Below are positions 1 through 5,634 of a stretch of DNA of 6,015 bases, piece after piece (position 1 is the first letter of the stretch; each line of letters starts with the position of its first letter). The stretch lies in assembly GCA_965370805.1 (NCBI GenBank), contig CBDUVZ010000137.1, positions 1 through 6,015 of the forward strand, written 5' to 3'. The notes under the pieces were generated by a model. It searched no databases. It had not been told where the DNA came from and worked only from the letters and a program-made list of their open reading frames with translations. Both the position numbers and the translations under genes were made by a program. This stretch comes from CBDUVZ01 sp965370805. GTDB taxonomy: Bacteria; Hydrothermota; Tepidihabitantia; Tepidihabitantales; Tepidihabitantaceae.

Positions 1-58
1 TTAATTCTGAGTAAACAACTTCCTTTCAGGCAGATTATTTCTGAGGAAGACCGGCCGC

Positions 59-86
59 TGGACAGACAGCCAAATTCTGGTAGTAT
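59..86 (+). promoter_or_regulatory. Possible sigma70-type promoter for the lipoprotein gene
   Basis: TGGACA (59-64) and TAGTAT (81-86) are separated by 16 bp, and a TG one base before the -10 box gives an extended -10. Transcription would start near 93, leaving a leader of about 140 nt before the ATG at 235. The match is moderate (5/6 and 4/6), so this is a candidate only. The plus-strand frame starting at base 1 is open to a TGA at 193-195, so the tail of an upstream gene cannot be excluded, but its composition does not look like a recognisable protein. Confidence 0.3.
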
Positions 87-171
87 TGTCCGAAGGATAC
101 TCATCATCGAGATGCAGCCGGATGGGAATCCTACGGCCGGCTCGAGCCTCGGCTCCGGGCAGCCGCCGGAG

Positions 172-210
172 GACCCTGCCTGCGTCGTGAGGTGAGAAGA
201 CGGCAGGGTC
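172..210 (+). promoter_or_regulatory. Hairpin in the 5' leader of the lipoprotein gene
   Basis: GACCCTGCC (172-180) and GGCAGGGTC (202-210) form a perfect 9-bp stem, and inside the loop GTC (184-186) can pair with GAC (199-201). No T-tract follows, so it is not an intrinsic terminator. It ends 10 nt before the Shine-Dalgarno, where it could affect mRNA stability or translation. That role is inference; only the inverted repeat is seen. Confidence 0.4.
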
Positions 211-220
211 AGCAAAACCA

Positions 221-227
221 GAGGAGG
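221..227 (+). promoter_or_regulatory. Shine-Dalgarno of the lipoprotein gene
   Basis: GAGGAGG lies 7 nt before the ATG at 235. It is the strongest ribosome binding site in the window and fixes the start that gives a lipoprotein signal peptide. Confidence 0.85.
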
Positions 228-234
228 CGCAAAC

Positions 235-2250
235 ATGAAGAAGGGCATTGCACTGGCAACGATGGCCGGTCTGCTTGTGGTACTCGGCTGCACTGTCCTG
301 GACACCACCGATCCGGTCGTGGTCGTCGTCCAGCCTGCGGACAACGACACGATTGCCGCGGGCAACATCTTGATCAAGGTGCACGCGACCGATGACAAGG
401 GAGTGACAAAGGTCGAGTTCCACATCAATGGCGTGCTGAAAGGCACCGACGAAGCTGGTGTCGCGGATACCTTCCGCTACACTTGGGACGCTTCGGGCGA
501 GACCGGGGGTAGCTCCCACACCATCGCGGCAAAGGCGTTCGACGAAGCGGGCAACAACGCGACCGCTTCGGCGACAATCGTTATCGCCGGCGGCGGCGGT
601 ACCGGACCGACGCTCCATTCCGGCTCGATTACCGCAGATGAGACCTGGTGGCCGGCCGGGAACCCGCATATCATCGAAGACGATGTTTCGGTCGAAAGCA
701 ACGCCACCCTGACCATCAAACCGGGTTGTATCGTGAAGTTCGCTGCCGGGAACGAACTCTACTGCGGCTATGGCGACCCGAGTGCGATTGTAGCCGTAGG
801 CACGCAGGATTCGGTGATAACTTTCACGTCGAATGTGGCGACCCCGTCGCAGGGCGACTGGCGGAATCTCGGGTTCTACGACTACACAATGCCGTCCGCG
901 GGCCTGGGTTACTGTAAAATCGAGTATGCGGGCAGTGAGGAAAACGCAGGTGCGGTCTTTGTCAGGGGAACCGAACTGGACATGGACAACTGCACGGTTG
1001 AAAACAGCGGTGACTACGGAATCTGGTGCGCCCAGAACGGCTATTTCAAGAGTTTTACCGGCAACGCCGTAACAACCTGTACCAAATACCCGATAAGAAT
1101 CAACGCCGAATACGCCCGCACAATCGGCACCGGCAATACCCTTACCGGTAACACCCTGAACGGGATTGAGGTTTACGGCGGCAATGTCAGCACCACCGGC
1201 ACCTGGGCAAACCACGGCGTGCCTTATGTTGTTGTCGGAAATGATGTGGGGGTTCAGGACGCAACCAACAGCCCGGTGCTCACTATCGCACCCGGAAACA
1301 CAATAAAGATGGGGAGCGGCCTGGAGCTCTATACCGGATACAGTGACCCGGGCGGCTTGATTGCTGACGGCACCAGCGGCCAGATAACCTTTACCAGCGC
1401 GGTTGCTTCACCTTCGCCCGGTGACTGGGAAGCGATTTCTTTCTACGACCACGCAATCAACAACCAGTGCAAGCTCAAGAACTGCAAAATCGAATATACC
1501 GGCAGCGAGCAGAACAAAGGTGCGGTTTTTGTCCGTGAGTGCAAACTGGAGATGGACAACTGCACGATTCAGAACAGCGGTGACTATGGAATCTGGTGCG
1601 AGCAGGACGGATACTTCGACAGTTTCACCGGCAACACTGTGACAGCCTGCGCCAAGTACCCGATAAGAACCGATGCCGAGTACGCCCGGACAATCGGCAC
1701 CGGTAATATCCTTACCGGCAACACCCTGAACGGGATTGAGGTCTACGGTGGCAATGTCAGCACCACCGGCACCTGGGGAAATCATGGCGTGCCTTATGTT
1801 GTCACTGCGAACGACGTCGGGGTTCAAGACGCAACCAACAGCCCGGTGCTCACCATCGCACCCGGAAACACGATAAAGATGGGGAGCGGCCTGGAATTCT
1901 ATGCCGGATACAGTGACCCGGGCGGTCTGATTGCGGACGGCACTGGTGGGCAGATAACATTCACCAGTGCGGTCGCATCACCTTCACCCGGAGACTGGGA
2001 AGAGGTTTCTTTCTACGACCACGCAATCAACGGCCAGTGTAAGCTCAAGAATTGCAAGATTGAATACGCCGGCTCCGACTACGGCAATATCTACATCCGG
2101 GACGCCGTGCCTGAAATCAAGAACGACTCAATCGGCCACAGCAACGCCTGGGGTATCTATCTTGCCGGCAGCCAGTATCCGGACCCCGACAGCCTCGAAG
2201 CGAACAACACCTTCTACGACTGCCCCAGTGGCAACGTCCACCGGCCATAG
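235..2250 (+). CDS. Lipoprotein with Ig-like domain and right-handed beta-helix repeats
   Basis: The 671-residue product is probably an exported, lipid-anchored surface protein. Residues 1-18 form a signal peptide (two lysines, then a hydrophobic stretch) ending in the lipobox-like VLGC, so Cys19 is the likely lipidated residue. Residues about 27-118 look like a bacterial Ig-like domain (conserved KVEFHINGV strand and YTWD), followed by a GGGGTGP linker. From about residue 131 the protein is beta-helix of the type that opens with TW..G.PYVV and LTI.PG. It contains two complete repeats and one partial: units begin at Asp150, Asp337 and Asp527, 187-190 residues apart. Units 2 and 3 start almost identically; the C-terminal half of unit 2 is almost identical to that of unit 1. 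I see no catalytic motif and no C-terminal sorting domain; the last unit decays and the protein ends shortly after it. Binding of carbohydrate or another surface is possible but not shown. The start is set by the GAGGAGG site, and a strong terminator makes the gene look monocistronic. Confidence 0.93.
   Translation: MKKGIALATMAGLLVVLGCTVLDTTDPVVVVVQPADNDTIAAGNILIKVHATDDKGVTKVEFHINGVLKGTDEAGVADTFRYTWDASGETGGSSHTIAAKAFDEAGNNATASATIVIAGGGGTGPTLHSGSITADETWWPAGNPHIIEDDVSVESNATLTIKPGCIVKFAAGNELYCGYGDPSAIVAVGTQDSVITFTSNVATPSQGDWRNLGFYDYTMPSAGLGYCKIEYAGSEENAGAVFVRGTELDMDNCTVENSGDYGIWCAQNGYFKSFTGNAVTTCTKYPIRINAEYARTIGTGNTLTGNTLNGIEVYGGNVSTTGTWANHGVPYVVVGNDVGVQDATNSPVLTIAPGNTIKMGSGLELYTGYSDPGGLIADGTSGQITFTSAVASPSPGDWEAISFYDHAINNQCKLKNCKIEYTGSEQNKGAVFVRECKLEMDNCTIQNSGDYGIWCEQDGYFDSFTGNTVTACAKYPIRTDAEYARTIGTGNILTGNTLNGIEVYGGNVSTTGTWGNHGVPYVVTANDVGVQDATNSPVLTIAPGNTIKMGSGLEFYAGYSDPGGLIADGTGGQITFTSAVASPSPGDWEEVSFYDHAINGQCKLKNCKIEYAGSDYGNIYIRDAVPEIKNDSIGHSNAWGIYLAGSQYPDPDSLEANNTFYDCPSGNVHRP
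682..2250 (+). repeat. In-frame tandem repeats of 570 bp (190 codons), about 2.7 copies
   Basis: The units start at 682, 1243 and 1813. Copies are nearly identical from about 911 to 2070: positions x and x+570 match with scattered, mostly silent substitutions (for example 981-990 against 1551-1560, and 1251-1260 against 1821-1830). The first half of unit 1 and the end of unit 3 are clearly more diverged. Unit 1 also lacks three codons present in the others near its start. This pattern is what one expects from a fairly recent in-frame tandem duplication in an older repeat, with the ends left as the ancestral flanks. Confidence 0.92.
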
Positions 2251-2268
2251 CCGATACCACTCTTCCCC

Positions 2269-2301
2269 GGGCGGCCTGCGCATGACGCAGGCCGCCCTTT
2301 T
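2269..2301 (+). terminator. Intrinsic terminator after the lipoprotein gene
   Basis: GGGCGGCCTGCG (2269-2280) pairs perfectly with CGCAGGCCGCCC (2286-2297) around the 5-nt loop CATGA, followed by TTTT (2298-2301). The 12-bp GC-rich stem begins 19 nt after the stop codon. The short T-tract overlaps the -35 box of the next gene. Confidence 0.9.
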
Positions 2302-2327
2302 GACTTCCGCTCTTTCCCGGTTATTCT
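2300..2327 (+). promoter_or_regulatory. Promoter of the small methyltransferase gene
   Basis: TTGACT (2300-2305), a 16-bp spacer and TATTCT (2322-2327) match the sigma70 consensus at 5/6 and 4/6. Only 6 nt separate the -10 box from the ATG at 2334, so transcription should begin at or next to that ATG, and no Shine-Dalgarno is visible in front of it. The box directly follows the terminator stem, so one gene is ended and the next begun within about 60 bp. Confidence 0.6.
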
Positions 2328-2333
2328 GGATAG

Positions 2334-2888
2334 ATGGCTGATACAGGACGAATCAAGCTGATGCCCGACTTCGGATTTCGGGTCATGACGTGGATGTACA
2401 AGCTGGTCGGCCTGTTCGCCGACCCGCGCAAACGGCTGGACCGTGTGCCCTTGAAGCCAGGAATGGCCGTGGTAGACTACGCCTGCGGTCCGGGCCGATA
2501 CACCATCGAAGTCGCGAAGCGGGTCGAACCCGGCGGGCGGGTATATGCGGTCGATGTTCAGCCTCTGGCAACCAGGATGGTGAAAGACAAGGCGACTCGT
2601 CTCGGACTGGAGAACATCGAAACCATCCTTATCGACTCCTATGATACCGGGATTCCCAACTCATGCGCCGACCTGGTTCTACACCTCGATGCATTCCACC
2701 AGATTGGCGACCGGACGGCCCTGCTCAAAGAAATCCATCGCATCCTCAAGCCGGACGGAATCTTCTACCTGGAACCCGGTCACATGAAGCTCGCCGGCGC
2801 CAGGGAAATCGTCGCCGCCTCAGGCCTGTTCCGTCTCACCTGGTCCCAGGGCCACGACATGCAATTCGCTCCGCAGCCAACGCCCTGA
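2334..2888 (+). CDS. Class I SAM-dependent methyltransferase
   Basis: The 184-residue protein has the compact Rossmann methyltransferase fold. Motif I is VVDYACGPGR (residues 46-55), which binds SAM. Asp74 in YAVDVQ is the acidic residue expected to hold the ribose hydroxyls. Residues 112-126 (ADLVLHLDAFHQIGD) match the post-II region, and EIHRILKPDG (133-142) is the helix and turn typical of the Methyltransf_11/25 group. The N-terminal stretch (FRVMTWMYKLVGLF, 15-28) and the GLFRLTW end resemble a widespread family of about 185-residue small-molecule methyltransferases, so it looks complete. The substrate cannot be told from sequence. The ATG at 2334 fits a leaderless start from the promoter just upstream. 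An ATG at 2361 (residue 10), with AGGA 12 nt before it, is the alternative. The gene stands alone between a terminator and heptad array A. Confidence 0.88.
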   Translation: MADTGRIKLMPDFGFRVMTWMYKLVGLFADPRKRLDRVPLKPGMAVVDYACGPGRYTIEVAKRVEPGGRVYAVDVQPLATRMVKDKATRLGLENIETILIDSYDTGIPNSCADLVLHLDAFHQIGDRTALLKEIHRILKPDGIFYLEPGHMKLAGAREIVAASGLFRLTWSQGHDMQFAPQPTP

Positions 2889-2903
2889 CCGCCGCCATCC
2901 GCC

Positions 2904-3042
2904 TTGGTCATTGAGACTTGGGCATTGGGCATTCCCTCCTCTGCCCTCTTGGCGGCCTTGGCGTTCTTGGCGGTTTCGCAGTCCGCAATGACCAATCTGG
3001 AATCCGGGTGGACTACCGGCCACTGGCCACAAACCCGAAATG
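2904..3042. repeat. Intergenic heptad array A (degenerate 7-bp words with a 9-bp insert)
   Basis: The gap of about 210 bp between the two plus-strand genes is mostly periodic. Heptamers beginning TTG or TTC start at 2904, 2911, 2918, 2925 and 2932; TTGGGCA occurs twice in a row. A 9-bp repeat follows (see 2948-2974). From 2987 the array resumes as heptamers: AATGACC, AATCTGG and AATCCGG (2987, 2994, 3001), then a weaker series at 3008, ACCGGCC (3015), ACTGGCC (3022) and 3029. The second block is in part the complement of the first. A 7-bp period is incompatible with a conserved reading frame, so the long minus-strand open frame across this gap is best read as spurious. Confidence 0.75.
2948..2974. 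repeat. Three tandem 9-bp repeats CTTGGCGNN
   Basis: CTTGGCGGC (2948), CTTGGCGTT (2957) and CTTGGCGGT (2966) are contiguous. They are flanked by the perfect 10-bp inverted repeat TTGGTCATTG (2904-2913) / CAATGACCAA (2986-2995). Read on the minus strand they give the lysine/alanine-rich open frame often produced by intergenic words of the type AACGCCAAG. Confidence 0.75.
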
Positions 3043-3064
3043 AAGAGCTGTCCTTAATCAGCCA

Positions 3065-3094
3065 TTGACGTCGCCCGCGCTTCGAGTGTAAGAT
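3065..3094 (+). promoter_or_regulatory. Promoter of the HicB-like gene
   Basis: TTGACG (3065-3070), an 18-bp spacer and TAAGAT (3089-3094) form a plausible sigma70 promoter. Transcription would start near 3101, about 21 nt before the ATG at 3122. An in-frame GTG lies exactly at 3101, so a leaderless product seven residues longer is possible. Confidence 0.5.
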
Positions 3095-3111
3095 ACTGTA
3101 GTGAACCATCT

Positions 3112-3116
3112 GGAGG
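3112..3116 (+). promoter_or_regulatory. Shine-Dalgarno of the HicB-like gene
   Basis: GGAGG ends 5 nt before the ATG at 3122 and decides in favour of that start over the in-frame GTG at 3101. Confidence 0.8.
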
Positions 3117-3121
3117 TAGAA

Positions 3122-3334
3122 ATGAAGAACTTCACCGCATATGTCGAATGGGATCCGGCAACCAAGCTCTATGTCGGCATCATTCCCGGTGTGCCGGGTG
3201 CCCATACTCAGGCAGCCACGCTGGACGAACTTCAGAAGAACCTGAAGGAAGTCCTGGAGCTCTGCCTGGAGGAACACGAAGGCCTGACTGATGATCTCCC
3301 TAAGTTCGTCGGGCTCCAGCAGATCGGGAGCTAG
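3122..3334 (+). CDS. Orphan HicB-like (UPF0150) small protein
   Basis: The 70-residue protein matches the HicB-like antitoxin fold: FTAYVEWDP (4-12), then LYVGIIPGVPGAHTQAATL (16-34), then a helix DELQKNLKEVLELCLEE (35-51). HicB proteins of this kind normally form a partial RNase H-like fold that blocks the RNase toxin HicA, and many carry a C-terminal DNA-binding domain. Here only about 19 residues follow the core, so there is no room for that domain. No HicA gene is visible within the 230 bp before it or the 140 bp after it. It may therefore be a solitary antitoxin, an anti-toxin decoy, or an unrelated user of the fold. The start is set by GGAGG at 3112-3116. It lies between heptad arrays A and B and converges with the restriction-modification operon. 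Confidence 0.85.
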   Translation: MKNFTAYVEWDPATKLYVGIIPGVPGAHTQAATLDELQKNLKEVLELCLEEHEGLTDDLPKFVGLQQIGS

Positions 3335-3360
3335 AGGGACACAATACCTATCTCCGCCCG

Positions 3361-3454
3361 CCGCAATCCACTGACGGATCAAACCTATCATCCCCTTTCC
3401 GCTTTCCGCTAGCCGTGATCCGCTGACGGCAAACAGCAGGCGACCATCGCTTGT
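3361..3454. repeat. Intergenic heptad array B (CCGCNNN words)
   Basis: This array fills most of the 142-bp gap between two convergent genes. A first block has heptamers at 3361 (CCGCAAT), 3368 (CCACTGA) and 3375 (CGGATCA). After a phase shift of 3 bp, a second block runs at 3392, 3399 (CCGCTTT), 3406 (CCGCTAG), 3413 (CCGTGAT), 3420 (CCGCTGA) and 3427 (CGGCAAA), and fades through 3434-3454. GCCGT (3412-3416) and ACGGC (3426-3430) could make a short hairpin, but without a T-tract. No convincing terminator for either flanking gene is seen. Confidence 0.72.
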
Positions 3455-3476
3455 GACGGGACTTGTCGGCTGAGGG

Positions 3477-4622
3477 CTAGGTCTTCCTGAGAATCAGGAC
3501 TTTTTCCACTTTGGTTGTGCGGGTGTGACGTCGGGAGCGGCGGATGTCCGGTATTTCGTCTCTGATCAGTTCCTGCACGCGCAGGGAACCACCGGTCACT
3601 TCCTCGGCCAGTTCACCGATTATCTCCGCAGTCCTTCTCTGCCTACCGTTCCGTTCGACGTCTCCCAGGACAAGGATGCAGTGCTTCCCAGGCTTCAGTA
3701 CCCGGTTCATCTCCCCGAGGCAGACCCTCATCTGAGGCAGATAAACCTGGCTGCTTGCGGTCAGGGACTTGTCCAGCGCTTTCCAGTTCTTGTGTCCAAG
3801 GAACCACAACCGGAGCCGGTTGTCTCTTGCATAATCCAGGGCTCCGAAGTAAGGCGGGCTGGACAGAATCAGGTCAACTGTCTCGTCAGGCACGGACAGG
3901 TTCATCGTATTCTCGCACAGCACCCGGTAGTCACCGGAATCCCAGTACCGCGTGATAAGCGTTCGTCGGTACGAACGGTGTACTTTGGCAAGCAGCCTTG
4001 GCCTGAGCGGCCGGTACGCGTACATCCCGGGAAACTCGGCCGGCGGGTACTTCCGGGGCCGGAGATACGGCGTCAAGTGGCTGGCCGGATAGGACAGGAA
4101 GCCCGGCCTGACGTGGTGAAGAATACCCATCAGACAAGCAAGCAGGAAGTAGTGCTTGCGTCGTCGCAGCACGCCAAAGGCGGCGTGGACTTCTTTGAGC
4201 GTGTCCGGGTGGAAATAGGCCTGGACGTACTTGGGTATTCTCATGAGGTCCACTTCGCGACTGCGCTGCTCAATAGCATCAAGGTCCTTCGTCGCCTGCC
4301 GAAGCGCCTCCCGTTCGGATGCGGACGCGGTCAGCTTGCCCAATGTCAGGTAGTAGGCGTAGGGACTAAGGTCATTGGCAATGGCCCGCCGGCGATGCAG
4401 GAGTGCTTCGAGCGGCACGACACCCGAGCCGCAGAACGGATCCAGGACCCAGTCGCTTTCCCGGGAGAATCGCTTGAGCAGGACCTTGACCATCCCGGAC
4501 TTGAGCTTGCCGACATAGGGCGAAAGCTGGTGCAGACTGCTTTCGCTGCCGTTGAATGAACCGTGCCAGAGGCAGGGGTCCAATGCCTTGGATGCAGTCT
4601 CGACCAGCATCAACTGTTCCAT
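3477..4622 (-). CDS. DNA methyltransferase (N4-cytosine or N6-adenine) of an R-M pair
   Basis: This 381-residue protein transfers a methyl group from SAM to an exocyclic amino group of a DNA base. Motif I is VLDPFCGSG (59-67), followed by motif II-like AIANDLSPYAYY (80-91). The catalytic motif IV is LILSSPPYFGALDYAR (251-266). SSPPY is most often found in N4-cytosine enzymes, though N6-adenine methylation is not excluded. Motif I precedes motif IV with about 190 residues between them, which suggests an alpha-like order with the target recognition region in residues about 95-235. The C-terminal part has a conserved MNRVLKPGKHCILVLGDV (305-322). The length is normal for the N6_N4_Mtase family. 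It starts 9 nt after the endonuclease stop, has no nearby Shine-Dalgarno, and is probably translated by coupling from the same transcript. An in-frame ATG at 4610 is an alternative start. Confidence 0.9.
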   Translation of the reverse strand: MEQLMLVETASKALDPCLWHGSFNGSESSLHQLSPYVGKLKSGMVKVLLKRFSRESDWVLDPFCGSGVVPLEALLHRRRAIANDLSPYAYYLTLGKLTASASEREALRQATKDLDAIEQRSREVDLMRIPKYVQAYFHPDTLKEVHAAFGVLRRRKHYFLLACLMGILHHVRPGFLSYPASHLTPYLRPRKYPPAEFPGMYAYRPLRPRLLAKVHRSYRRTLITRYWDSGDYRVLCENTMNLSVPDETVDLILSSPPYFGALDYARDNRLRLWFLGHKNWKALDKSLTASSQVYLPQMRVCLGEMNRVLKPGKHCILVLGDVERNGRQRRTAEIIGELAEEVTGGSLRVQELIRDEIPDIRRSRRHTRTTKVEKVLILRKT

Positions 4623-4631
4623 GGGTTCCAG

Positions 4632-5558
4632 TTAGCTGTGCTCCCTGAGCAATGGAACATCGCGCAGAATGTCCCGGCCCCGGGTAATCTTCAGTTCGCG
4701 GGATTCCAGGACAGTCCGGCCTTGATAGACGGTCACTTTGCGTACCGGAACTGCATTGTAGCTCTTCTTCTTGGACGCGCGCCGGAACACCTCAATGCCT
4801 ACGGTTCTGATGTGCAGGCCCCGGTCCTTGGGCTTGACCCCGAAGTACGCCAGCATCTTGTTCACGAACCTGACGTCAGTCGGTTTGGCCCGACGGGGAG
4901 TCGGTTCGGCAGCGGACGGAACCCCGCGTGGCAGAAGAAACACACAGGGCGGCGGGATTCTTCCAGAGGCAGGGTCCGGCATCTTCGGACAAGGACGGAT
5001 TGGTGTGCCGCAGAACCGGTCCAGGACAATGTAAGCGTCAACCTTCTTTCCATTGGCCACTATTTCAGCGCTGAGGCGCGTGAACAGGTTGGACTCGGCC
5101 CCGTGCGACGGCTGGTGGACAATCGCGCCATCCAGGTGTCCCCAGATGACGTACTCATCGGCCCAGATCGGCCTGTCTCCGATGTTGAAGCTGTTCCCTT
5201 CACCACCCTTGCTTTCGATGGCTATCTTGAGTCCCTTGGGCTTCGATGCAATGAGCACGTTGTAGTCGCATCGACCCCGCCCGCCTATCGACTGCCACTC
5301 GCCTATGGCCCTGGCTTTCTTCAGCCCTTCCAGGATGCCGTTGGTGAAACCGGCTCTGGGGCTGGTGGTGGCTGCGAACGTACCCCGGATGCTCTCGACC
5401 GCGGACCTGAAAACGAGGCGACCATGATAGTCAGCGGGTGTTATACCCCGGGCTTCAAGGAGGTCTGGATGCTCGGCATCCAGCTTCCTGAGCAACTCCT
5501 TGGTTGGTTCTATCTGGCGGACGAGCTCATCAGGGTGTGAACAAGGGAGTATCGGCAC
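4632..5558 (-). CDS. Putative PD-(D/E)xK restriction endonuclease
   Basis: I do not recognise a named family. The case for a type II endonuclease is motif plus context. Numbering from the GTG at 5558 (308 residues), Asp98 in GGRGRCDYNVLI and Glu115-x-Lys117 in LKIAIESKGGEG are spaced as in the PD-(D/E)xK nuclease core, with hydrophobic strands around both. A further strand, VDAYIVLDR (174-182), follows. It is directly upstream of, and 9 bp from, a DNA methyltransferase gene. The C-terminal third is basic (for example RRASKKK, 259-265) and could contact DNA. The longest frame begins at a GTG at 5627, but an almost perfect promoter lies inside those 23 codons, and the next in-frame GTG, at 5558, sits 6 nt after its -10 box; I take that as the start, probably leaderless. 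Alternatives are another PD-(D/E)xK nuclease such as a nicking or methyl-directed enzyme. Gene reality is near certain; function is moderately supported. Confidence 0.72.
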   Translation of the reverse strand: MPILPCSHPDELVRQIEPTKELLRKLDAEHPDLLEARGITPADYHGRLVFRSAVESIRGTFAATTSPRAGFTNGILEGLKKARAIGEWQSIGGRGRCDYNVLIASKPKGLKIAIESKGGEGNSFNIGDRPIWADEYVIWGHLDGAIVHQPSHGAESNLFTRLSAEIVANGKKVDAYIVLDRFCGTPIRPCPKMPDPASGRIPPPCVFLLPRGVPSAAEPTPRRAKPTDVRFVNKMLAYFGVKPKDRGLHIRTVGIEVFRRASKKKSYNAVPVRKVTVYQGRTVLESRELKITRGRDILRDVPLLREHS

Positions 5559-5564
5559 TGACGT

Positions 5565-5593
5565 AATATAGGCAGCCAATCCGTCGTTGTCAA
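5565..5593 (-). promoter_or_regulatory. Strong sigma70-type promoter of the R-M operon
   Basis: On the minus strand TTGACA (5593-5588), a 17-bp spacer and TATATT (5570-5565) match the consensus at 6/6 and 5/6, the best promoter in the window. The GTG at 5558 begins 6 nt after the -10 box, which places the transcription start on or beside the start codon. No controller-protein gene or operator dyad is seen near it. Confidence 0.75.
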
Positions 5594-5634
5594 CTGGCCG
5601 AGGAACCGGCTGTCTCCAAAGGCCCACCTACACC

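Noticed and set aside
139..148. Palindrome GGCTCGAGCC as an operator
   Set aside because: A single 10-bp palindrome in GC-rich DNA, without a second copy or a regulator gene nearby, is too weak to call.
1..195. C-terminal end of an upstream plus-strand gene
   Set aside because: The frame is open from base 1 to 195, but 64 codons without a stop is not rare at this GC content, and the translation shows no domain or convincing composition.
1..1215. Long minus-strand open frame of 404 codons opposite the lipoprotein gene
   Set aside because: It is antisense to a clear signal-peptide and beta-helix protein. It reappears opposite the next repeat unit (1408-1827) because the DNA repeats in frame, and it has no ribosome binding site or domain.
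2904..3042. CRISPR array
   Set aside because: The units are 7 or 9 bp with no spacers and no repeat of 20 bp or more, and no cas gene is present.
2780..3391. Minus-strand open frame of 203 codons across arrays A and part of B
   Set aside because: Much of it is translated heptad and 9-bp repeat, and it overlaps two real plus-strand genes and the HicB promoter. Its lysine/alanine-rich stretch is typical of translated intergenic words.
3412..3430. Terminator for the convergent genes
   Set aside because: The stem is only 5 bp with a 9-nt loop and no T-tract on either strand.
3525..4559. Plus-strand open frame of 344 codons
   Set aside because: It lies opposite the DNA methyltransferase, whose motifs I and IV are unambiguous; the antisense product has no recognisable features and reflects high GC.
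4563..5540. Plus-strand open frame of 325 codons
   Set aside because: It is antisense to the putative endonuclease, which has a strong promoter, operon context and a nuclease-like motif. The antisense frame has none of these.
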